A program made the position numbers and the translations under genes. Positions 1 to 10,100 of a DNA stretch of 28,338 bases are shown here, one piece after another. Under the pieces are notes generated by a model. That model worked only from the letters and a program-made list of their open reading frames with translations. It searched no databases and was not told the origin of the DNA. The DNA comes from Phallusia fumigata (taxonomy: Eukaryota > Chordata > Ascidiacea > Phlebobranchia > Ascidiidae). Numbering within the stretch: position 1 is the stretch's first letter; each line of letters starts with the position of its first letter. Location of the stretch: contig QXVZ01022116.1 in assembly GCA_008931825.1 (NCBI GenBank), positions 1-28,338 on the forward strand, in the 5' to 3' direction.

Positions 1-1892
1 TTAAATTGTGTTGTTCTTTCGGGTTTTCTCCACCAGTCCGATGGTGCGTGTTTATTATGGGTCCCATTCCATGAAGGGGACGTATTGTTCTTACTCTGTT
101 TTTTCTGTATAATGCGAGTTTTCCCAATCTTGATCAAAAAAGACTTACTCAAATTTTTACACCTGATAGATGGGTATCTGAAGTTGTTTTTACCCCAATT
201 CCCCCATCGGTTTACCGACGGGCACCCAAAACGTGAAATTTTTTATCTAACAATATCTAACAAAGCCAGTCACCTGGAAGTTTCCTACTTTGATAGTTGA
301 TACAATATGAAGTATTTTGTGACTTTAAGTTGGATTCACCCATGTGACCTTTTTTACCCAAATATTAAGTTTTTGTTTACATGCCCTCTTCTCCAGACTT
401 GGTAATCCATATGTGTTGAAATTTTAAACTCGGATATGTAGCATGCTTCTCACTGGTTGGTGCATTTTAGCATGAACGGTCAAGTATTTACCCTTACAGC
501 CGCAAGTCCGCGTTTAGACGCTGGCTGTTTTAGCCCGAATGCTAAACGACCCGACGCAAGGGAGTGATTGACGAGTTTACGACAAGAGCGACGCAACGCT
601 CAGCGGTTGGTAACAGGCTGCTACTTCACACATAAATGGACGTTGATTCGGGGCGGCCGGGGAGAGTGTCGCTGATTAGGCGGTGATGACTTCGATACGT
701 TTATTATTTTGTGAAGTAGAAGTGTGCGGCACAGCAGCTTATTTATTCGTTTTATTTTGCCATTTCGCTGGCGTTTGGTCGGTATAGATTATTACTGTGT
801 AGTAGTATGTATCCATCACCCAACACCTTCCAACATGTATAAAGAAATTATCATTTTCTATGACAAACGAATCCCAGTTGGTAATACCGAAATGCGTTTC
901 CCAGTTGATAATACCGAGGGTAAATAACACTCAAAGCGCGAAATACAACACATGGTGTTATTCACCTTGAGGAAGACGACCTGTATAGGACGTCGAAACG
1001 TGGGTACATTTACCAGAAGAGCCTTCACTAATTCATACAATGCCTCGTAGTAACAGTTTATTTCAATGCTTTGAGATTGACATGATATAACAAATGATTT
1101 ATCTAGATTATAAATGGAAATCTTTACTTTTTGTTTAAATTTTTAAAACTGTTTCCTAAACTGATCATGTCCCAAAAACATCACTACTATTCTGTTATTG
1201 CATGTGTATGAGGACCCGTATGTTTATGCTAGCAGAAACAAACATGTTACAAAATGCCTGAAGGGCCCCAATGTAATGCAGGTATTAAATATAGATTCAA
1301 TATAATGAAGGACATGTGGAAAACATCATTCAGGGGTGGTAGTGTATGTGGAATGAAAATATGGAAAACCCCACCTCTCTAGTTTTACTTGCTAAGATAT
1401 CTTTTTCAAAGTAAATTTAACAATCATCACGCATAGATTTTTATTTGATTGGATAAAGTTTCATGCACAGTTGATACAAGTGGCAGCTGAAACAGGGTTA
1501 TGTACAAACCGAGTAAAGAGATTTTATTTTCAGCAAATACACAAGCTGGTGGTTAGTAATGCTACAAAATTAAGCAATGAAAACAAGTAGTGCAGTTGAT
1601 ATAATTGAAAACTTTTTTACAATGGCGTTAGAAAGGAAAATATGCTCAGGCACAAATCAATTGACTCAAAATACAATGTGTTTTTTTGTCATGATGCCAA
1701 AAATTGTACACTCACGACACAATTAACAAATTAAAGAAGTTCTAACTTCCAGATACGTTGCATAAAAATACACAGCACAACCACAATACAGAAAGTAAAA
1801 CCGCAACAAAATATTGGAATGCTGTTAAAATGCATTAAGGTGTGTTTTGGCTAATAAAACAGTTTTTTTCCACTGCTTGTTGATGAAAGCAT
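1..1892. other. Gene-free stretch: 3' flank of DBNL plus repeat fragments
   Basis: No coding exon is convincing here. The right part is probably the 3' UTR of the minus-strand DBNL gene. On the minus strand, AATAAA hexamers lie at 1523-1528 and 1440-1445, within 500 bp of its stop. Positions 56-105 hold a repeat terminus that recurs inverted near 10727-10778. Positions 1211-1240 hold a reverse copy of a dispersed motif (see the repeat entries). Positions 480-720 are richer in GC than the surroundings, with no recognisable open frame. The assignment to UTR is inference. Confidence 0.5.
56..105. repeat. Repeat terminus with hairpin, copy 1
   Basis: The sequence from the GGGTCCC at 60-66 to the T-rich CTCTGTTTTTT at 95-105 matches, in reverse complement, 10727-10778. 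It holds an imperfect hairpin, GTCCC at 61-65 pairing with GGGAC at 77-81. It is probably the end of a dispersed element. Similarity stops beyond about 50 bp. Confidence 0.5.
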
Positions 1893-4845
1893 TTATAATG
1901 TTTCCACATAATTTGCTGGAAACAAACCGTACGATCCATCTTTTTCCAGCACCCCACGCCACCAACCTTCATCGATTTGTTCTATTTGGTTGATAATATC
2001 CCCAGGGTCAAAAGTCAACTCTCCTTCCTCATCTGTTAGTCAACAAAAAGTACATAGGATTGGTTGGGTTAACTAAGGTCTAAACTTTGTTTCAATTTAC
2101 TTTATAAAAAGAATCAGAATGATGGTGCATCACATATAGACATTCTGAAAAACTATTACCCAATTTGTATGCCCTACATTATTTTACATTGGGTCTCATT
2201 ATGATTGATTCTGCTGGCAGAAACGCATGGGCCCCACACGTGCAAAGTTGTACATGCATTTTTCTGGATACATGTCAGGATTTAGGGTTAACAAAGCAAT
2301 CAGTGTANAAGAAGCGAATTTACAATGGCAAAGCATTTAGCTGTGATTTTGGTCTTGTTAGCTCACCCATTGAGATTTTTCTTTTTTAATTCTTTCAGAT
2401 TCATCATCAGCAAGTTTTTGTGCCCTCAACTTTTCAGCAATTTCCCGTTCTCTTTGTTTTACCAGACGGTTCCTCTCCTCTTCAGATCTAAAAACCACAA
2501 GAACTTGGCACACAAGTAATGCACAGGAACATTAAAGTTTTTTGTTATTTTCAACACAAGCACAAAAAACTGATACTTTCGAACAAATACTTTTTTTCGC
2601 GTTCTTTTATTGCAAGTGATTCCTCTCTTCTTTTTGCCATAGCCCTTTTCTTTTCCTCAGCCTTGCGCTGTTCTTCCTCTTTCTAATGTTGAAATGTAGT
2701 ATTACAATCCAAACTAGGGAAGTTGTGTTCTCCATATTGCCATTCCACATACACTAGGTCCCCTTTGATGGTATTTTGTACAAACACCATTTCTATTTTT
2801 ACATTGGATGGATATAAATTTATACCTGCCCTATATTCAGTCCCTTCCTTCGCATTTTTGCATAAAATAACTGTTTCTGTAAGCATAAACATATGGGTCC
2901 CAAAATGAAATTGCTAATTAGTAGTGATCAGTTTTATGTTAGGAGCTATATTTTTAACAAAGAAAAGAATATTTACCAAACGTAACTACTTCCGAACATC
3001 TTGCTGATGCCAGTTAAGCATATCATTGATGGTGTCCAACAGAAAAAAAGTAAAACCAATATGTTCCCCTCACGAAGTTAACCCATAATAATTGGTGACA
3101 AAGAGAGATAACAAAAACAAAAATAAACACCAACCACCGAAAGTAAATACCTGAATCTTTGTCCAGAACTGATCATTTCTGGTCGATTTAATTTCTTGCT
3201 CTGGGTTGATTCGTTTATAAACTGATCCCTGCATGCATTTCACACAAATCAAATGCCACAAATGAAAATGTCAGGAAATTATACAGAAGAGAAGCACAAA
3301 CATCAATCAGTACATCACAATATACAAAGTGAAAGTAAAGTTTACTTTGAGAAATAAAATGCAAAATCAAACTTATAAAATCATCAGCAACAGAAATTTA
3401 TTGCTCAGAAACAATTTGATGAGTAATTAGCAGCAATAGTGATCTCCGTATTGCCAGTATATAAGTTTTAAAACATAATTCCATGCATTGACATAGCTAC
3501 CGCACTTGTATGAACACACAAATTTTCACCCTTAAAGGAAAAGATGGTTGTAAATGTTACCACATAATTTATGACTATTTTAACCTGCGAAAATACTGTG
3601 TTTGTCAAGCACAAACAATGTTTTCTTTATGTTTTATGTTTGTTGTGCAGACAGTTTAAAACCCCTAGGGGCAACAATGTCTATCACTACTCTTCTCATG
3701 TTTGCCACGTGTTTACGAGTTATAACCAACTCAAATATGCACAAGCAATACAACTTACCACCGCTGATGGTATGTCCTCGGTTTCTTTTGGAGCTACATA
3801 TGTGAAGTTTGATGTTGATTTTTGAACTTGGCGCATAATCTCTTCTGGGGTCACATCGTCATCATTGCGGGCGTAAATAACAATATGGCTGCCCTGAAGG
3901 CACACACAATATCAAATTAAAATGGCAGTGTCTGTTTAATTTAACTATTTACACTTTTACAATTGGGGTTTTAAAATATACATGATCCATTAACAAGGCG
4001 ACGCACGGTTATAAAAATTTTAACACCGAACCTTAAAAAATCTTGTGATGTCTTTTACATGGTTGGCACAAGCACCCTTTCTTGTAGCAGGAACTCCATC
4101 ACCTTGCTAAATTAAACCAGACTAAATTTGTAAAGGCTATAAAAGCAGTGTGATAGTGTTTGTAGTATGCATTTAAATCCAGGCACACATTATACTTCAT
4201 AAGTGCAGTGATATACAACTTTTTAATATGATCCTTTTACTTGTGCTCAGTGTGTTTTTGGGTGGGGCAAGTGAAGAGTATTAGGGTTATGAAAATTTTA
4301 AACAACATGGCACAGAACATATTAAATATTTACCCAGACAATTATCAAAAATTTCTTCATGGTTGTGTTGGGATCTTTTACTCTCACAAAGGCATACATT
4401 ATTTTGCCACTGTTGAATTCTGATTCCAACTCATCAAGACCTTCGTCTTAAAAAGAGGGGAAAGTTAGTCATTCTGTTGATGTGTGATTCATACAACATC
4501 CTAATGTGTAACAGCACCCTGTTTTATATTTGTTAAAATAATCTTTTGTACAATTTACCTCCTGTTCCCTGAAGTTTCAATTCATTTTTGTTTCCCACAT
4601 ATGTGTAGAGTGCCCTGAAAGTAAGAAAAAGTCATTTACAACATGTTTACTAAATACAGTGGATTATGGTGTCTGTCCAGTCAATTATGATAACCAGGTT
4701 AAACAAAGAAACAAACCTAGTCACACCAGCACATAGAAAATTTAAAGAATCTTTATACACACCAATCTGTATCTGTCTTGTCATTAATAACATCGTTGTA
4801 GGCATCAAGCATTTCCTGCTTATGGGCAAAAAAACTGACACTCAT
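1893..4845 (-). CDS. DBNL: Drebrin-like protein (DBNL / Abp1 / HIP-55) homolog, one internal exon missing
   Basis: The product is an F-actin-binding adaptor of the cell cortex and endocytic sites. Minus-strand exons run 4845-4763, 4614-4559, 4446-4334, 4106-4032, 3893-3759, 3228-3151, 2682-2591, 2487-2367 and 2032-1893. All have GT-AG borders, and phases agree from exon 1 to exon 8. The start is ATG at 4845 ([16 protein letters not shown]), in an AAAATG context. Residues 1 to about 130 are an ADF-homology domain, with [31 protein letters not shown] and HIVIYAR as in vertebrate [17 protein letters not shown] at about 155 is also characteristic. Residues 180-251 are a highly charged coiled coil. 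The last exon is the C-terminal part of an SH3 domain ([15 protein letters not shown], then stop). Exon 8 ends in phase 0 but the SH3 exon needs one preceding base. At least one exon, which should carry the ALYDY-type SH3 start, is therefore absent. The single N at 2308 lies in that intron. Confidence 0.9.
2199..2251 (+). repeat. Dispersed GGGTCCC-type motif, copy in DBNL intron
   Basis: The string from GATTGATTCTGCTGGCAG through AAACGCATGGGCCCC to GCAAAGTTGTA closely matches 9781-9835. Weaker relatives lie at 2868-2902 (plus) and 1211-1240 (minus). It is probably a fragment of a short non-autonomous element. Confidence 0.55.
2308..2308. other. Single-N assembly joint inside DBNL intron
   Basis: One N at 2308 falls between DBNL exons 2487-2367 and 2032-1893. 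Single Ns elsewhere in this window mark contig joints, and here an expected exon is missing. Confidence 0.6.
2720..2902 (+). repeat. Dispersed element fragment in DBNL intron
   Basis: ATTGCCATTCCACATACACTA at about 2738-2757, followed 120 bp later by TTTCTGTAAGCATAAAC and ATGGGTCCC, repeats the order of blocks seen at 9683-9816. This supports one element family with two conserved blocks and a diverged middle. It lies in the intron between DBNL exons 3228-3151 and 2682-2591. Confidence 0.5.
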
Positions 4846-4878
4846 TTTAATTTTGTTTCTGTGTCAATTAAACTCACC

Positions 4879-4881
4879 CCT
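4879..4881 (-). other. Candidate 3' splice / SL trans-splice acceptor upstream of DBNL
   Basis: On the minus strand, a TTAAC branch-like site and a T-rich tract end in GATTTTTAG at 4881-4880, 35 nt before the DBNL ATG. Either a 5' UTR intron or spliced-leader addition would use it. Tunicates are known to trans-splice many mRNAs. Which applies cannot be told from the DNA. Confidence 0.4.
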
Positions 4882-5101
4882 AAAAATCAAGAGATAAAAA
4901 TAAGGTTAAGAACCATTTGTCAAGTAGACTGCAATGTTTTGGGATAATGAGGTGATGTCTGCCAAATGTAGTACTATTAAGTGCATATACCACGAGAATG
5001 CATTTGTTGCACACTAATATGTAATTAGTAAGATACAGGCTTATTTACTGGTACTTTCTATGTGTACATGATTTGTAAAGAACCATAGATTAATCGTTAA
5101 A

Positions 5102-5773
5102 TCAAAAGTTTTCTGCACTTTGTCGCAAAACTCGCTTTTCTTCTTCAACAAACATTTTCTCCCTATTTGCTTGTCCCTGGTTTCTTTTTCTTTTTTCCTT
5201 TTCCCGAAAGGTTTCTGTTTTTTGGTGTTTAAATTGAAACGCAACTTTCTCTACATTAGTGTCAGTGTGACAAAATCCAGCCAGATCAGCATCTTCATCT
5301 TCAGGTCTTGGTCGTTTAACAGGTCCACCTTCATTTGTGTTTTTGTACATCTTCGACCATGTTATAGCATGATCAACAACTTCTTTAGCAGGTTTGGGAG
5401 CTTCAGGTTTCGGTTTTGGAGGAATTAGTGTTTGTGGAACTTGTTTTACTAGTGCAATGTCAGGTTTTTTGTCTTTTGCACTCGATTTAGTTTCCACTGG
5501 CGGCAATGAATTCTCCCATGGTTTGTATTCCTTTGGGACAACATAAGGTGCCTTTTTGACCATCTTATTCCAATCCATGTCATCACTTAAATGACTTGTA
5601 ACAAATTCTGGAGTTTTGGCTGAAGCCAGAGCAGTTAGGGGTGGGGGCAGAGCAGAAACTGGTCGGCTTTCATCGCTTAATGGTAGTTTTGCATTGACAA
5701 CATTAGTTTCTTCATCAGAAGACTGCTCATCACTGCTTGCGGCAGCAAAGAATGATAAAGGGTCAGATGCCAT
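5102..5773 (-). CDS. C1orf52: C1orf52-like (UPF0690) protein, intronless
   Basis: This is a 223-residue single-exon gene starting MASDPLSFFAAASSDEQSSDEE and ending RVLRQSAENF. The DPLSFFAA start, acidic serine-rich stretch, central DMDWNKMVKKAPYVVPKEYK-PWENSLPPVE block and the later HAITWSKMYKN block match the order of motifs in vertebrate C1orf52. That family is poorly characterised and probably nuclear. The C-terminus is strongly basic (EKEKRKRNQ). An upstream in-frame M at 5800 is less likely to be the start, because a strong splice acceptor (TTTGTTGTTTGCCAG) ends at 5787, 13 nt before the chosen ATG. Its stop is 256 bp from the DBNL start on the same strand. No clear AATAAA was seen between them. 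Confidence 0.85.
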   Translation of the reverse strand: MASDPLSFFAAASSDEQSSDEETNVVNAKLPLSDESRPVSALPPPLTALASAKTPEFVTSHLSDDMDWNKMVKKAPYVVPKEYKPWENSLPPVETKSSAKDKKPDIALVKQVPQTLIPPKPKPEAPKPAKEVVDHAITWSKMYKNTNEGGPVKRPRPEDEDADLAGFCHTDTNVEKVAFQFKHQKTETFREKEKRKRNQGQANREKMFVEEEKRVLRQSAENF

Positions 5774-5786
5774 TACACATGTTCCA

Positions 5787-5788
5787 CT
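5787..5788 (-). other. Candidate 3' splice / SL acceptor of C1orf52-like gene
   Basis: The minus strand reads TTTTTTTGTTGTTTGCCAG ending at 5787, then a 13-nt leader and ATGGCATC. So short a leader after a strong acceptor fits spliced-leader addition, but an ordinary 5' UTR intron is equally possible. Confidence 0.4.
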
Positions 5789-5829
5789 GGCAAACAACAA
5801 AAAAACTAAATTTTCTATGCTTTAAAAAA

Positions 5830-7126
5830 ATAAAAGAAACTATTTTATTAAATACCAAAAAACTTAGCACTTTTAAGCCAGGTACAGCCATTTTGTGATT
5901 GCTAAGCGCCAACTATGTGCACAAAAAATGAAGTGTATCTACTAGAGTAAAAAGATACTTGAGCAAAATATTTCTCCAAACTCTCACTCTGCGATCGAAG
6001 TACTTAGTAATAACACAACTTTTACACGAAACAGTCCACAAGCAGCACTGAACCAAACCAACCTGCATGTTGTTGACAATCGCGGCTTGACGCTACTTCC
6101 TGATCGATTGTGGAGCAGACTGAAAAACGCACATTCAGCGGCGTTTTACAGAAAAATCTGCCCGGCTTAATTTATGTGTGAGTGTGAAAAGCGCCTCGTT
6201 TAAATATTAAACTGGGTCTTGTCGCGTTTATACTTTAGGTCACAAAATCTTTGCTTTGACTAATTTCTTGTTGAAACAAGATTTTAAACAGGTGATTTAA
6301 ACATGCACAGAAAAAATACTTCCGCCCTCAAATAAAGGCAAAAATACGTGTATGCAATCAAATCTGACACATTCAATATTGCTAAAAATATTTCTTCATT
6401 TATAATCTCAGCATGTACCTTTAAAAAGTAGGTGCCCCGCAACAAAATTAATTTTTGCTTCCATCTGGCCCTATTAAAAGCGGTCCTGCTTAAATTGATG
6501 GCCTTTATGCCCCGCATCTTACAACCCTGGTGTGAACATAGCCAACAAGTTACACGATTTAAAGGTCAAAATAACTCTTTTATTTGCCAACGAATGGAAC
6601 ATTTACAAACACCAACCAATATAACAAACGTCAAACAATGAATGAATGAAACACGATCTTTTCACGCCTGGGCACATGAAGAAACCGCCAACTATTTACA
6701 CGGGAACGAAAACACGGACACAAACAGAATTTTGGGCGGATTTGTCATGTCAAATCGTCAGAATCACTCGGTGGGCTTTTCAGGACTTGGCGAGTGGACG
6801 ATTTCAGACTGCAGAAGTTCACGAACACTGGGAAGCGAAGTTAAACAAGGAAGAACGGACGGACGATTTCTACCCGGTGATTTTATTCCACGTGATTCGC
6901 TAAAGTGCAAAACAGCAAACAGTTATTGATGTAGTACACAATATTCCATGGTCATCAAAGAACTATTTACGGTCAAATTGGATAAGGTTTGAAGCACATG
7001 TCGAACAAATAAACTCAGTTTCTTACTTCCTTTCTTCACTGCCTTGTCCAGTAGGCGTTAGCTCATCTGTATTTATAAATTGGATGTTACATGAAGTCAG
7101 TGTTAAAATGTGTGCGGATTTTGAAA
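5830..7126. other. Intergenic: C1orf52 promoter side and Sox30 3' flank
   Basis: This lies between two minus-strand genes. Around 6090-6190 the composition is less AT-rich, and ACTTCCTG at 6095-6102 (CAGGAAGT on the minus strand) is an ETS-type site in a position that fits the C1orf52 promoter. Sox30 3' UTR probably occupies the right side; a minus-strand AATAAA lies at 6579-6584. Overlapping open frames at 6642-6929 match nothing I recognise. Confidence 0.4.
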
Positions 7127-10100
7127 TTAACCTGCTCCGTAGCTTGGTGTAAGCTTGTTATCCCTTTGACCACCCAAGCTAACAGATGTGGGCACGACGT
7201 TAGCCACAGGTGGCTGTTGAGCCAGAATGCCGTCAATTTCCCTAAAAATACAACACACAAAAAGATGGCACAAGCAAAGTAACAAAAATTGTAAAAATGA
7301 ACACACGACAGTAAATATACCTACAGTAAAATTGCGCGGTTGACTAGAGATGAGCCGAGCCGAACCCCACTACTTGAATATCAGTTACCAATACTGAGGG
7401 TTTCCATTTATGTTCGACCGAGCATAAAAATAATTAACCTAACCCAAACTATGCATAACATTGAACAAAAAATTTACGATGCGAACATCTTCAAACAGTT
7501 TCTCTTCATTAATAGCGATTTCAGCCATTCATACAAACCTTTCCCAAAAGCGTGCACATTTTTGTGTTCAAAATCAAAAAGATTGCCGACTAATCTTACG
7601 TCATAATACCCCCAACAAGCTTGGCCAAGCACCGATTGTTCACAAGATGTGCCCAGTACACCGACAAACAGAACACTTGCGGGCTGCATTAGACGTCTTT
7701 ACCTCCACAATCGGCAAGCGTTTGTTCCTAAGGGCAACAACCAAGATCGGGGCTTTTTATCACATACGTTGATTGCACCGAGACACGGTCTGCGCGCTTG
7801 TGTTGTACAGAAATGGTTACAGGCATGTTTCGCAGTTGCAAACAGTAAAGCTTCGTACCATGCTCTAAAGTCTGCTGGTAGTGTGGAGTACGCACCTGGT
7901 CATAGCAGAAGATTGTGTTGTTCTGTGAACACCGACAGGTTCAGCAACCTGATAATAAGTTGGCGTGGACTGTTGCATTACAGGATTGGTCAGTTGATGT
8001 GAACCTGGCATGTTGCCCAATCCATGTACCTGAAAGTAAGGTAAGCACAAAGGTAAACTGGTGATATTGTCAAAAAAATACCTGATGTTTTATGCCGTTA
8101 CTACGCACGTTTAAACAGGTTTTCTTTTGTCTTCTTTTATGACGAACTAGTTAAACTAAAATTAAATAAGCTTTTGTAAAAATGGGTAATAGCAGACCTT
8201 GGAATGTGCCTGCATTGGGTTGCCAATCAGTATCGACGAAGTTGGCGGGTTTTGCACGTAAACCGCNGCACAAGCAAAGTAACAAAAATTGTAAAAATGA
8301 ACACACGACAGTAAATATACCTACAGTAAAATTGCGCGGTTGACTAGAGATGAGCCGAGCCGAACCCCACTACTTGAATATCAGTTACCAATACTGAGGG
8401 TTTCCATTTATGTTCGACCGAGCATAAAAATAATTAACCTAACCCAAACTATGCATAACATTGAACAAAAAATTTACGATGCGAAAATCTTCAAACAGTT
8501 TCTCTTCATTAATAGCGATTTCAGCCATTCATACAAACCTTTCCCAAAAGCGTGTACATTTTTGTTCAAAATCAAAAAGATTGCCGACTAATCTTACGTC
8601 ATAATACCCCCAACAAGCTTGGTCAAGCACCGATTGTTCACAAGATGTGCCCAGTACACCGACAAACAGAACACTTGCGGGCTGCATTAAACGTCTTTAC
8701 CTCCACAATCGGCAAGCGTTTGTTCCTAAGGGCAACAACCAATATCGGCCTTTTATCACATACGTTGATTGCACCTGAGACACGGTCTGCGCGCTTGCGT
8801 TGTACAAAAATGGTTACAGGCATGTTTCGCAGTCAATTGCAAACAGTAAAGCTTCGTACCATGCTCTAAAGCCTGCTGGTAGTGTGGAGTACGCACCTGG
8901 TCATAGCAGAAGATTGTGTTGTTCTGTGAACACCGACAGGTTCAGCAACCTGATAATAAGTTGGCGTGGACTGTTGCATTACAGGATTGGTCAGTTGATG
9001 TGAACCTGGCATGTTGCCCAATCCATGTACCTGAAAGTAAGGTAAGCACAAAGGTAAACTGGTGATATTGTCAAAAAAATACCTGATGTTTTATGCCGTT
9101 ACTACGCACGTTTAAACAGGTTTTCTTTTGTCTTCTTTTATGACAAACTAGTTAAACTAAAATTGACTAAGCTTTAGTAAAAATGGGTAATAGCAGACCT
9201 TGGAATGTGCCTGCATTGGATTGCCAATCAGTATCGACGAAGTTGGCGGGTTTTGCACGTAAACCGCCGAACTTGGTCCGGACGCGGTTTGTCCCAAGCT
9301 ACCACGATGAGTCATGTGTGCTGGAAGGCGCATTGTCCCTGTTGACAAGATTAGTAAGTAAAAATATTTTATGTTCAATGCGGCAGAACCAGCTATGGCC
9401 ACTTACGTTCACCGCAGAATAAGCTAACTAACGAAACGTGCTTGACCGCTAGTCGGGGGCGAAACTGTTAAATTACAGTAATGTCCCCGAAAGGCGGTGA
9501 AGGCAAAAATTGTATGATGATGCAAGTATGAAAAAGTAAAAACAAAACTGGTCCTCAAAAGTCAGTAAGGGTTAATGATTACATGCCTATTGTCCACAAC
9601 ATACGTTTCATAAATTTTTCTCTTAAAATTAAAAGGAAATCGTTTAAAGCAAATAATATAACTAGAAGGGTGGCTTTCACCAAATTGCCATTCCATATAC
9701 ACTATTACCTTATTTAAAAATGCATATATATTGACCGTGTCATTTCGCATTGGGTCCCATAGTTACTTAAGCTTTTTATAACATGATTGTTTCTGCAGGC
9801 AAAAACGCATGGGTCCCCACACACGCAAAGTTGTAGAAATTGTGGTTCACTATAATGTATGTACAGAACAGAAGCAGATATTTTTTCTTTACTTTTTCGA
9901 AAACAGAAAATGAATCACAGAACTAATAATATAAGTAACTATGACCCAACCTACAAACTTTAAAAGGCTAGTTAACTGCCAGGGTTATAGGGTAAACACA
10001 GCAACAAATTCACCATATTGACATGTTATACACACTGTCTATATTTCATCTAATTCAGACATCTTTTATTAATTTGCCCCATTTTAGGGGGTTAATGGGG

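Noticed and set aside
6642-6929. Plus-strand open frame of 95 codons, overlapping another of 85
   Set aside because: Neither matches a family I recognise, and both lack clear splice or promoter context. The region is the likely 3' flank of Sox30.
7649-8002. Plus-strand open frame of 117 codons, with a related one at 8800-9003
   Set aside because: It is antisense to the Sox30 exon 7896-8029. It recurs at 8800-9003 only because that block is duplicated in the assembly.
7268-9267. Biological tandem duplication of a Sox30 exon
   Set aside because: The blocks meet at a single N with perfectly matching restart, and two more joints in the window show the same pattern, so an assembly cause is far likelier.
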